Positions 52,901-62,173 of a stretch of DNA of 64,000 nt are shown in pieces. Each line of letters starts with the position of its first letter. Position 1 is the stretch's first letter. The notes below the pieces were generated by a model that worked only from the letters and a program-made list of their open reading frames with translations, searched no databases and was not told where the DNA came from. This stretch comes from Venturia oleaginea (lineage: Eukaryota; Ascomycota; Dothideomycetes; Venturiales; Venturiaceae): NCBI GenBank assembly GCA_013176395.1, contig JABMLP010000042.1, positions 1-64,000 of the forward strand. The letters run 5' to 3'. Both the position numbers and the translations under genes were made by a program.

Positions 52901-53549
52901 ACATCGAGATAGCCAGCACTTGTGTACCATCCGGTCCATCTCTTCTCAACCGTCGCTGGGCCCTTCCAACAATAGCTGCAAATACAGATCCTGACACTAG
53001 ACAAGCCGCCCGCACGTGAGCGAGCCGGTCTCGCGCTTTGGTGTTCTGTTCTAGCCACCCCTTTTCTCTTACCGTGATGCGCTGGGATCCTTGACCAATA
53101 AGCAGCTTTCTCTTAGCTGCTATATATCGCACCCAGTTTCTCTCTGCCCATGCCTTGCCTAGGATAATAGGGAAGCTCAATCCTTTCACTATATACCCAT
53201 AGACTCGCTCTGCTCGACCATCAATGTCGATCGTAGCGTAGGTCATGTGCGTAATACGGAGGTCTTCTCCGTTCTCGTGGCTCTCTTTAGCCAGTGCCAA
53301 TTGTTTGGTGTCAATTGGGATGCGCGGTAGACGATGTGTTTGGACACTCTTCTCGCTGAAAGCAGCATAAGGGAGGCAGCCGTTATCAAAGAAGGATTCG
53401 GTGAAAGAAGTTCCGTTGATCAAGGTATCTATCAAGAAGGGTGTACTTTCCATCCTATCCTTTGCTGCTTTGATTTCTCTTATGCCTGGTAGCTTTGTAA
53501 TGTCTTCGCCATGTACATCTACTTCAGACCCTCGTGCGCGACGATGCAC
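49925..53549 (-). pseudogene. Gypsy-C2 pol, main part
   Basis: It is the same as C1 pol from the start (53549) to the Copia-K insertion. Protease D-N-G, RT YMDD (52230-52241), RNase H and the whole integrase are open. At 50172-50174 a CGA codon of C1 has become TGA (C to T), an early stop about 80 codons before the insertion. Both defects came after copying, since C1 is open. Confidence 0.9.
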
Positions 53550-53557
53550 AAGGGTAG

Positions 53558-54652
53558 CTAGTTTTCCGACTCTGATGAGGCTTCCTGTAGGGAGTCATCG
53601 GTATGCTGTGTGATTACCGCAGTGACCTGAGTCTTTGGACGTGTTGCTGGTCGGAATTCGCATACGTTCGGATGGTGCTTGGGCTTCTTACAGCGCCCGC
53701 ATTTGCCCGCTTGTATAAGTGCCAAGAACTCTGTTTGGGATCGCCATTTCGCTCTAGGTCGTCGGTCCTTCTTCGCATCCTTTCCGAGTGTATCGACCCG
53801 AGCTATCAGTGCTGCGATCTGCGCTGAAAGGGCGTTGATGCCAGTCATTTCGACATCGCCTTCTGCGTCACGACTGACTGTTTGGGGTGATTGTGGCCTC
53901 CCTCGAGTCGTTGGCGTCTCCTTATCCGTACTTGGATAGCGGCGTTGGTGGGATAGAGCCTCTGTCTTCGTCGCGAAGTACTGTACATCTTTTACGTAAG
54001 TGTCGTAGTCGTCCCTGGACAATCGCACTGATTTCAAGGTCTGTTGGAGGGAGTAGTTGAGCGCGTTGTTCATGATAGTGATCTTTGAGGCTCTTTGCGG
54101 CGCTAGGGATCCAGCTTGCGATGTCAGTTGTTCGAACTGCTGGCGGAAGTCTTCGAACGGTTGTCTGCTGCCTTGGCTAATCTTGTTCAGCTCGTCGAGA
54201 GCTTTAGCTTCCGCTTCATGATCTAAGAACTTGTCGTCCATATGCTTGATAAAGGACTCGGGTTCGTAGTTGTCATGTTGCTCTCCATTGCTTAGCCATT
54301 GGATGACGCGTTGTTGTTTCTCTGTCGGAAGCCCGTTGAAGATGTTCGCGCATATTCCTTGATTGCTTCCAAGCTTCCCATTTTCAACAGTGATTTTTGT
54401 CTTGATCTGCCATCTGAACAGCGTGTAGTTGTCTCTTTTCCCGTCCCATTTAGGCCATGCAATAGCTTTTGCACCGGTGTTCCCATCAACACTGACTGCG
54501 GTCAGAGCTGCCACCAATTGTTGTACGGTGTCAGGCGAATTTGCTCGAGCCATTGAGAGTTTGTCGATTCCTTGCGTAATGCTCGCGATTGGGTCGTCGT
54601 CGGTAGTAGGGGTGTAGGTTGTAGGAGTCGATAGGGTACTGTTGCTACGCAT
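53558..54652 (-). CDS. Gypsy-C2 gag polyprotein
   Basis: 364 codons from ATG at 54652, apparently identical to C1 gag, with knuckle CGRCKKPKHHPNVC and the same stop, hairpin (53528-53555) and -1 pol frame. It could still make gag although its pol is broken. Confidence 0.92.
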   Translation of the reverse strand: MRSNSTLSTPTTYTPTTDDDPIASITQGIDKLSMARANSPDTVQQLVAALTAVSVDGNTGAKAIAWPKWDGKRDNYTLFRWQIKTKITVENGKLGSNQGICANIFNGLPTEKQQRVIQWLSNGEQHDNYEPESFIKHMDDKFLDHEAEAKALDELNKISQGSRQPFEDFRQQFEQLTSQAGSLAPQRASKITIMNNALNYSLQQTLKSVRLSRDDYDTYVKDVQYFATKTEALSHQRRYPSTDKETPTTRGRPQSPQTVSRDAEGDVEMTGINALSAQIAALIARVDTLGKDAKKDRRPRAKWRSQTEFLALIQAGKCGRCKKPKHHPNVCEFRPATRPKTQVTAVITQHTDDSLQEASSESEN

Positions 54653-54686
54653 CAAGTACACCAAGGTTTGTAAAGAACTGAATCTA

Positions 54687-54862
54687 TATTACGGGACGGT
54701 AGCTGGAAAGACGCAGCATACTCGTAGCCAAAGATTGTTTAGATTCAGTTAAGGAGTGAAGGTATCTACAAACAGAGAACCTCAATGAGGTTCTTTCTCT
54801 ATACTAGGCTCAATCAGGCTTAGGCTCTTAGCCTATACCAACCATGGGCCATGCCCATAACA
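54687..54862 (-). repeat. Gypsy-C2 5' LTR
   Basis: One G/A difference (GTTAAGGAG against GTTAAAGAG) from the other three C LTRs. The self-primer pair is conserved (54676-54686 and 54740-54750). Confidence 0.92.
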
Positions 54863-55684
54863 GTCATTACTGGAGGAGCGGAAGGCATCATTTCCGGCGC
54901 TACAGCGGCCAGCTACCTCTCCGCAGTACGTTCAAAGCATATCGACCTGGGATACCCTATCAGCGCGTTCGCTGATCCGATGCTCCTACGCGCAAGACAG
55001 GGGGCTCTCAACCTCAGGCCTCCGAAGCGCAAGAATAGGCTCCCTATTACTGTACGCATCCTTGAGGGACTGACGGCTGTGGAACCGACCACCGGAGCCG
55101 ACCTCAATCTCGACACTCTCTTCAAGGTGGCCTATGCTGGTTTCTTCCGCCTTGGCGAACTGGCTTACACTAGAAGAGATAGGGAGCACCCGCTGTTCTC
55201 CTATACTCACGTCTTACGGAGCGATATCGCCTTCCATCGTCATACGCCTAGCCATCAGCCTTACGGGGTCTCTATTTTCCTGAAGCGTAGCAAGACCGAT
55301 TACGCTAATCAGGGCGTTCCCATCTCCATCGCCGCAACGGGAAAACCTACCTGTGCAGTAGCCGCCCTGGTAAGACTTTTCAGGCACGATCCGAAGCCGC
55401 TTTCGGCGCCTCTCTTCGACATCGGCAAAGGGCATTGTTCGGCCGCTGCTGTACACATGCAACTACGCCGACGCCTCCTCGCTACTGGTATTATCTCCTC
55501 GCTGGACGACAAGTCCTACACAGGCCATTCCTTCCGCAGGGGTGCTGCTACGGACGCAGCTGCGAAGGGAGTGCCTGAGCTCGAGCTTAAGGCAGCGGGT
55601 CGATGGTCCTCCGAAGCTTTCCTCCGTTACATATCCCGTTCGTTCGAACAGCAGCTTGCAATCAGTCGCCTGTTCCTGATATAA
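54863..55684 (+). pseudogene. tyrosine recombinase, N-terminus lost
   Basis: An open frame enters from the C2 LTR and runs 273 codons to TAA at 55682. The first part (AASYLSAVRSKHIDLGYP) is the end of a core-binding domain. The catalytic domain has every key residue; counted from an in-LTR start at 54851 they are Arg 100 (FFRLGEL), Lys 148 (KRSKTD), His 226 and Arg 229 (GHSFRRGA), Trp 252 (GRWSS) and Tyr 260 (LRYISRS). Such enzymes cut and rejoin DNA through a 3'-phosphotyrosine bond. In fungi they occur in DIRS-like elements, Cryptons and related integrase-like genes; the GHSFRRGAAT...GRW pattern fits the DIRS/integrase-like side best, but I cannot settle it. The missing start suggests a relic, though the domain shows no decay. 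Confidence 0.75.
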
Positions 55685-56077
55685 CACCGTTGTGTTCACC
55701 CGATCGCCAAAAGCTATACTCTGCTTCGCTACACCGCTGTGTTTCTCGCCTCTACCCTGGACCGAGTATGTCGTACAGACTCGCCTCCTATCCCACCTCG
55801 TTTCCTTCTTGTTTGTCTGGGCCGCAGGCGCTTCGCTTCTGGGCAGTAGGGCACCTCATTTGCCTTCAATCGAGAAGCAATTGAGCCGTGGGCATGCCAT
55901 CCTGAGACCTACCCCGTGGCTGAAGCCCCGTGTGGCTGAGGAAGCCTGTATGGCTCAGGGCTCAATGGCTTGCTCGCTCACAATGAAAATTCACGTGCCC
56001 TGGCCTGCGTCCGGCCAATCAACAGATAAAACGTGCCAGATGACCGTGATCCGAAGGCGTGGCGAGATGGAGATAGA
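55685..56077. other. no gene recognised
   Basis: Downstream flank of the recombinase gene. Short repeats of GTGGCTGAGGAAGCC/ATGGCTCAGG type are seen near 55925-55970. I found no coding pattern or RNA gene. Confidence 0.4.
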
Positions 56078-56198
56078 TAAGAGGTAGAGACGAGTCTAAG
56101 TACTTGCGACCAGTCTCGCGCTAGACCTGATCGAGCAGAACCACCACATTTAACTACGTTTAACTGCATTCGAATACCAACATAGTTCGATCATGACA
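56078..56198 (-). repeat. 121-base fragment of Gypsy-D LTR
   Basis: It is identical by eye to 43827-43947, the first 121 bases of the Gypsy-D LTR, and ends at about the expected U3/R border. The rest of the LTR is absent. Confidence 0.85.
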
Positions 56199-56201
56199 CT
56201 A

Positions 56202-56349
56202 GATTACTTTGAGTCATAGCCTCTGCGTAACACTTAGATCCTAAGTGTAATTCGGTGACATGTTCTGAAGTGCCTTATGCCTTCGTATGGATATGTCGTG
56301 CCGTCACAATACATGTCACTAAACGTTCAACGTGACAGTATCCGTAACA
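56202..56349. repeat. two Gypsy-H LTR end scraps
   Basis: 56202-56232 is the inverse of the left end of the H LTR (TGTTACGCAGAGGCTATG, two or three differences). 56331-56349 matches its right end exactly (GACAGTATCCGTAACA). The 100 bases between resemble nothing I know. Their opposite orientation rules out a simple solo LTR. Confidence 0.55.
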
Positions 56350-56403
56350 GATATCTACTTATTGTACTTAATCGAGGGCTAAGATAAAAATTTCACTTAG
56401 GGG

Positions 56404-57170
56404 TAACGTATTCCACCACCGAGCCGGCCATTTTTCCTTGGCACAGCCCTTATCCTCTTTAACACGTAATGTCTCAACAATGCAACGCGATAGCCGTTCA
56501 AGAAGAAGATAGAATTGATCTCGTTCTTCAAACTTATAGCTCTGGCCAATTTCAAAGCCTACGGCGCGCTACTATAGCGTTTAACGTTAAACACCAAAGG
56601 CTCTCTGATCGACTCCGCGAATCACCTCTCCATCTCAAACTCGCCCAAACTTTCATAAGCTCACTACGATAGAAGAGCAAACGATTATCCGATATATCCT
56701 CGATCTTGATTCGCGAGGATTCGCATCCCGGCTGTGTGAGGTGGCAGATATGGCGGATAAACTACTGGGTATACGCGGTGGAGAGCCAGTGGGCAAAAAC
56801 TGGGCTGAGAGATTCGTAACGCGCTCAGATGAGCTCAAAATAGCCTTCAATCGAGCAAAGGATAGGCAGAGGATACTACAGGAGACACTAGATATAATTG
56901 GCGCGTGGTTCAAGCTAGTTGCAGATACTAAAGCCAAGTACGGCGTCCACGAAGAGGATACGCGTAACTTTGACGAGATTGGCTTACAGATGGGCGTTAT
57001 TGGGTCAATGAAGGTCGTTACAGCTTCTGAAAGACGTACAAGGCCTGAACTCATCTAGCCGGGCGATCGCGAATGGGTTACGGTTATTCAGAGCATCTGC
57101 GCAGCTGGGTATGCGACCCCGCCATTTATTATCTAAAAAGGACGCGTTCACATCTCTGCGTGGTATGAGG
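56404..57170 (+). pseudogene. pogo/Fot1-type transposase relic
   Basis: ATG at 56469 opens MSQQCNAIAVQEED and the psq helix-turn-helix (SGQFQSLRRA, KHQRLSDRLRE). A shift near 56650 leads to TIIRYILDLDSRGF and the CENP-B type domain (GKNWAERFVTRSDELK), then KYGVHEEDTRNFDEIGLQMG, with the first catalytic aspartate (NFDE), and ERRTRPELI. A TAG at 57056 replaces a glutamine codon; after it WVTVIQSICAAGYATPPFII runs to about 57140. The remaining DDE domain and 3' end are missing. Its 5' end matches the fragment at 2228. Confidence 0.85.
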
Positions 57171-57198
57171 ATTGATTGATTGATTGATTGATTGATTT
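57171..57198. repeat. ATTG microsatellite
   Basis: About six and a half tandem ATTG units at the end of the pogo relic. Confidence 0.9.
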
Positions 57199-57687
57199 TA
57201 TCCTACTCGGTTGCAGCCGCTTAATCACGCAGCTATGTCCGGTTAGGAGGACTTCATCAGACAGCCGACACGTGATAGATTATATAATCCACCGCGCCCC
57301 ACTTCGCCCCGTTCACTGAAACAAGACCAGCTGTGCCCTCGGTCCTCCCCCTTTTCCCCTAACCAGTATCTCCAAATGCCCGCGGGCTCTTGTAGATACT
57401 GGTTACTCTGCTAGTATATCTGTGCTATGTAGACTCAAGAGGCAATGCCTCGTGTTTCGCTATCCTTCTACCTACAGTATCCTTCTACCTACAGTCTCCC
57501 TCTAGTGCTCAGCTTTGTCTATCTGTTTCGCCTTATCCCTCAAGGCCAATGGGTTCCCTAAGTATGTTTCTGCTTGTGAAAGTTGCCTTGCACCAGATTC
57601 CTATGCGGCAGTGTATTTGGTTGTGTGATGCTGGAGACAATAGTAACCATCGTAGTCGTGATTTCGCTGCTTGGGTGTGATACTCCG
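57199..57687. other. no gene recognised
   Basis: Flank of Gypsy-H. It holds a tandem pair of an 18-base unit (ATCCTTCTACCTACAGT) near 57462-57497 and the inverted words CCAGTATCTCCAAATG / TAGATACTGG near 57362-57405. No gene is seen. Confidence 0.4.
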
Positions 57688-58157
57688 TGTTACGCAGAGG
57701 CTATGGCTCAAGTAATATAGCTGGAATTGGCTATTCCGTACAGTGAGGTTCAAGTAATCCTGGGGCGACAATATCGTATCAAACAAGTGTAGCGAAGTTT
57801 GTGAGATATAAGAGTCGTGAATTGTGCTAAGTAACTAAAGCAATAGCGAAGTAACTATGAGAGTGAAGATACGAGATACTGAGGGAGCAGTGTCTCGTCC
57901 TTTATATAGAGATCCCATCTCTATGAAAATCCTCCGTTCATTATGATCATCCCGATCATGATGAACAGCCTGAGCGGAATGAACACAAACGTTCATTCTG
58001 CTTACCTTGCCAAGAATGATCAACCACGTGATCCTTCAACCCCGTGTAACAATCATCCAATCATAAGAAGACATGATGGTATGCACTTAGGAATCCAAAT
58101 GCATACGAATGCATCAAATATAATCCTGTACACGCTCACGTGACAGTATCCGTAACA
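57688..58157 (-). repeat. Gypsy-H 3' LTR
   Basis: It starts TGTTACG and ends CGTAACA (7-base inverted ends). On the minus strand CTATATAAAGG (about 57903-57913) is a good TATA box for the element. GAAGGAGGGCTA next to its right edge is the polypurine tract in element orientation. CACGTG boxes occur near 58025 and 58135. Confidence 0.82.
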
Positions 58158-58231
58158 TAGCCCTCCTTCTTAGTAAGCTGGTCCCACAGCGCTTACTTAA
58201 GGTCACACGGACCCCGCACAGAAAACCAAAG

Positions 58232-58810
58232 ATGTCTTCTGCATCATCTTTACGACGCAAACGTATCGCCGACGAGATCGAACAACAAGGTGATCCATCC
58301 GCTATCGCCTGCGAATACTGCTTCAAACATAACATCCTTTGCATCATTATGCCGTCGTCGAAGTCGCTGAAATGCGCAAGCTGCGCCAAGAAGGGAATTA
58401 AGTGTGTCGATGTGTCCTGGGCTTCCCTAGACAAAACGAGAGAACAAACAAAGAAGTCGTTATCTCGTGACGAGGAGAAGCTGGGGAAAATCCTTATTGA
58501 AATGCAAAGAGTGTTGAGTGAGCAACAAGAGTTGTTGTCTCGGATATCAAGGAATCGCAAACTCTTGGAGTTGGCTGAGGCGAGAGCAAAAACGAAAACA
58601 ATTTGTTTATTAGAGGAACTCGAGGAAGAGGAGGAAGAGAAACGGAGAGTAAACGGTGGGCTTTCGAACGGTGAGCTCGCCGAAGCTTCTAACGATCTTT
58701 CCGTCTTCCTTGGTTCGATCGAGACTTCAGGGATGAAGGTCTGGAATGCTCTGGATGTTCCCGATGGAAATCCCGCAGAGCTTGGAGAGAGTTCTTCAAG
58801 TGTGACATAG
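58232..58810 (+). CDS. antisense Zn2Cys6-like coiled-coil protein in Gypsy-H
   Basis: 192 codons from ATG at 58232, transcribed against the element, 75 bases from its LTR. Residues 27-58 hold six cysteines as C-x2-C-x6-C-x10-C-x2-C-x6-C, exactly the spacing of the fungal Zn2Cys6 binuclear cluster, but the basic residues usual between the cysteines are scarce (EYCFKHNILC). A basic start (LRRKRIADE) precedes it; a long charged helix, probably a coiled coil, covers residues about 70-140 and includes a run of glutamates. The last 122 bases overlap the end of pol in antisense. A DNA- or protein-binding regulator is possible, but its function is unknown. TATAAT in the LTR (about 58119) is a possible promoter. 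The frame is undamaged while pol has a nonsense codon. Confidence 0.78.
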   Translation: MSSASSLRRKRIADEIEQQGDPSAIACEYCFKHNILCIIMPSSKSLKCASCAKKGIKCVDVSWASLDKTREQTKKSLSRDEEKLGKILIEMQRVLSEQQELLSRISRNRKLLELAEARAKTKTICLLEELEEEEEEKRRVNGGLSNGELAEASNDLSVFLGSIETSGMKVWNALDVPDGNPAELGESSSSVT

Positions 58811-61800
58811 GCTCCCAAGTGTTTTCCGAGGTAGGATAGCCTTTCCACTTAATGAGGTACTTGTGCTGACGTTGCACAATAGCATGGTTAACGACAGTTT
58901 CGACATCATACTCAGGCTCGAGTTGATCGCCTTGGAGTATCGTTTTTTGGTCAAGCGGGGCGTCTGGATGTGCTGGTTCAAGCAGGGAGACATGGAATAC
59001 CGGGTGTATTCTCATTCCCTTAGGTAGCTTGAGTTTGTAATTGACTGCACCTTTAACTTCGTCGATTTCGAAAGCGCCGAGCTTTCTGAAGTCAAGTTTC
59101 TCGCTTGGTCTTTTTGTCTTGATGTTGCGTCGCCATAGGTAAACTTTATCCCCCTTCTTAAGAACAGGTCCCACTGTTCTTTTCTGATTCACACGCATAG
59201 CCATGCGCATGTTCAAGAAGGTAATGTCATACTTCAATTGGTCGTGAAGCTGTGACAACTCAGATGCAACAACCGTTGCGTCTGTGGGTAATAGGTTTCC
59301 TTGCTCAATCTCGAATTGAGGTTCTCGTCCAAAGTTAGCAAAGAATGGAGACATCCTGATGGTGTCTTGAACAGTAGCATTATAAGCGAATGCTGCAAGA
59401 GGTAAAAGCGATACCCAATTGCTTTGATCGTCATCGACGTATATGCGAAGGTACTGTTCCATTGTCTGGTTCATTCTTTCTGTTTGTCCATCCGTCTGAG
59501 GGTGGTAAGCTGTTGATAAACTTCTTCTGATCTTTAGCATCTCACAGAGCTCTTCCCAGAAATGAGAGGTGAAGAGGCTGTCTCGATCTGAGATAATATT
59601 ATCAGGAATGCCATGCTTGCTGACGACATCTCGTAAGAATACTCCTGCCAAGTATCGCGTGTCGTAGCCTTTTGGTAGTGGGATAAAGATCGCGTACTTC
59701 GTGAGTCGATCTATCACAACCATGATGTGTTCGTACTGAACACCATCCAAGCTTGGAGAAGGTGGCAAAGGTCCAACGAAATCCATGGATATGGTTTTCC
59801 ATGCGCCGTGAGGCGCTTTGTTGGGTTGGAGAAGTCCGTAGGGCTTGTGTCGTTCGTATTTGGCTTTCTTGCAAAGAACACACTTTCCTATTTCCTTGAA
59901 AACTTCCTGTCGCATGCGAGGGAAGTAGAAGGTATTCTGGAGTCGTGAAAGGACAATCTCTGGTCGGCAATGACCGTTAAGCGGAGATTCATGTTGGTGT
60001 AGGATGTACTGTTTCCTTAGGCTTGCGGGAAGATATACCAGGTCGTTGAAGATAAACAAGCCATCTTCAATACGGGTATTCAGATCCGCTGATTGAATAT
60101 AGCCTTGTACATCTGGATCCTTTTGTTGCGCGTTCCTGACCTCTTGCCAATAAGAGGGCTTTCCAGACTGGAGTAATGATACCTGGTGTATAAGGGCATT
60201 ACCTTCCTGTCGGAATAAAGCGCGTTCGACTCTCTCTTTTTCTCCTGCCATAAAGTCTTCTCTTCGACTTAATGCATCGGCGTTGATATTTTCCTTTCCT
60301 TTCTTGTAAAGGATTTGGAAACTGTAAGATGACAGCTCTTCTGACCATCTTAGTTGCCGTCGATTCAATTCCTTTGTTGTCGTGAAATTCCGCAGGTTCT
60401 TATGGTCGGAATACACAGTGATCTTGTGTTTCGCTCCTTCAAGATAATGCTTCCAGTGCTTGAAGGCATCAACTATTGCCATAAGTTCTTTGTCTGACGT
60501 GGAGTAGTTGATTTCTGCTTTCAGGAATTTTCGTGCATGGTAAGCTACCGGTCTTAGCTTTCCATTTGAATCGGGTTGGCTGAGGCATGCTCCGAGGGCT
60601 CGATCGGATGCATCCGCCTCGACTGTGGCTGGTTTTTTTGGGTCAAACAGTTGCAGAATAGGTGGTGTGGTTAACCGTGTCTTGAGTGCGTCAAAGGCCT
60701 TTTGCGCATGCTCATTCCATTCGAAAGTAATCCATTTCTTCATCAATCCCGTAAGGGGTTCTGCAACCTCGGAAAAGCCTTCGATGAATTGTCGGTAGTA
60801 GTTTGCGAAGGCGTGAAATGACTGTACTCCTTTGACGTTCGAGGGTACTGGCCAATCGCGGACCTTCTGGTAGATTTCCGGATCGATCTCAAGTCCAGCT
60901 TGAGAGACAAAACATCCAACGAACTTGATTCGTTGCTTGTGGAATTCGCTTTTCGATGGTTTTAGCCGTAGGTTAAATTTCATCAGTGCGCGGAGGACTG
61001 TTCGAACGTGTTTGACGTGTTCTTCGAACGTTCGAGAGTAAACCAAAATATCGTCCATATAAACAGACACAAACTTGTCTAAATGTTCACGAAGAACATT
61101 GTTCATATAGGCTTGCAGCGTAGCAGGGGCGTTTGTCAATCCGAAGGGCATGACAAGGTATTCGTAGTGCCCAAGGCGAGTGCGGAATGCTGTCTTCCAC
61201 TCGTCACCTTCCTTAATCCTAATTCGATGAAAAGCCGCAGGAATATCGAATTTTGTGAACCATTTGGCTCCTTGGAGTCTGTCCCTCAACTCCTGGATTA
61301 AAGGCAGCGTGTACGCATTCTTCTCTGAAATCTCGTTCAGATGTCGGTAGTCAACACACAATCGTTGTGAACCATCGGGCTTGGGTACGTAGAAAACTGG
61401 ATATCCGGCGGGTGACTTTGACTCCCGGATAAACCCTTTCTTCGTGAAATCGTCGATGTACTCACGAAGGGTTTCAAGCTGATCTTCGCGCAGCGGGTAG
61501 ATCTTGAACTTCTTGGGTTGTTCGTTGTTTTTGAGCTTGATCTCATGATCCCATGGTTGGTGTGGTGGAAGAGAATCCTCGATTGATTCCTCTTTGAAAA
61601 GTTCCGCAAATTCCTGGTACTCATTGGGAATTTGGAACACTGGACTATCCTCCTCTGTCTAGAGACGATAGCAGTATGCCACTTCAACGTGTGTAGGCCT
61701 TTTCCGCAAAGGTCTTTGTGCTGTCCGTGTTCTAGCGCGCATGCTAGCCTGCACGGGATATCGATGATCTGGGAACGTAAGTGTCAACGTCCCCCAGTCG

Positions 61801-62162
61801 ATATGCGGATTGTGAGTTTGAAGCCATGGCAGACCAAGGATCAGATCCGAGTCTCCAATATTCGTGACGTCTAGAACGATCCGTTCTTTTCTCCCTTGTA
61901 TCCACAAGGTTACGTCTGCTTCATAAATCACCATGCCTCCATTGGAGTCGACAGGTCTCCCATCAGCGATCGTTAATGAATATGGATACCGTTTCGACTT
62001 GATAGGTATTTTCCATTCATTCACTAAGGACTCGCTTAGGAGGTTCCTATCGGCGCCAGTGTCGATGAAGGCCAATGCTGGTACATAGTCGATCTTTGCT
62101 TCGACCAGCATCTTAGGTATACCAAGGTTATTCAGGGAATGAGGCGCTTCAATTGGATTCAA
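58689..62162 (-). pseudogene. Gypsy-H pol, one nonsense codon
   Basis: One frame of about 1,158 codons, -1 to gag, closed once by TAG at 61659-61661 where A1 and A2 have CAG. Protease before the stop: AFIDTGADRNLL (D-T-G) and ILGLPWLQTHNP. After it: RT with FYVPKPDGSQRLCVDYRHLN and YMDD (about 61050-61061); RNase H with EADASDRALGACLSQ, YSDHKNLRNF; integrase finger (HESPLNGHC, CVLCKKAKYER) and core (SMDFVGPLPP, ISDRDSLF, HPQTDGQTERMNQT); chromodomain YDVETVVNHAIV and YLIKWKGYPTSENTWEP near the C-end. Apart from the one C-to-T change it looks functional. Its 3' end overlaps the antisense gene. Confidence 0.9.
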
Positions 62163-62173
62163 CAGAGGCCTCT

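Larger units (their letters stand above)
44470..54862 (-). mobile_element. Gypsy-C2 with nested Copia-K
   Basis: A near-identical copy of C1. LTRs (44470-44645, 54687-54862) differ at one base. Flanks CTGCG (left, LINE) and GTCAT (right, recombinase gene) do not match, so no target duplication is present. Confidence 0.9.

Noticed and set aside
54863..55684. Starship captain (DUF3435-type tyrosine recombinase)
   Set aside because: The motif arrangement GHSFRRGA...GRWSS...LRYI looks like DIRS/integrase-type recombinases, and no cargo or captain-like N-terminus is present. A profile search would decide.
58114..58848. A 244-codon minus-strand frame opposite the antisense gene of Gypsy-H
   Set aside because: It is serine- and leucine-rich low-complexity text complementary to the glutamate-rich coiled coil; no domain is seen, and its right end is only the tail region of pol in another frame.
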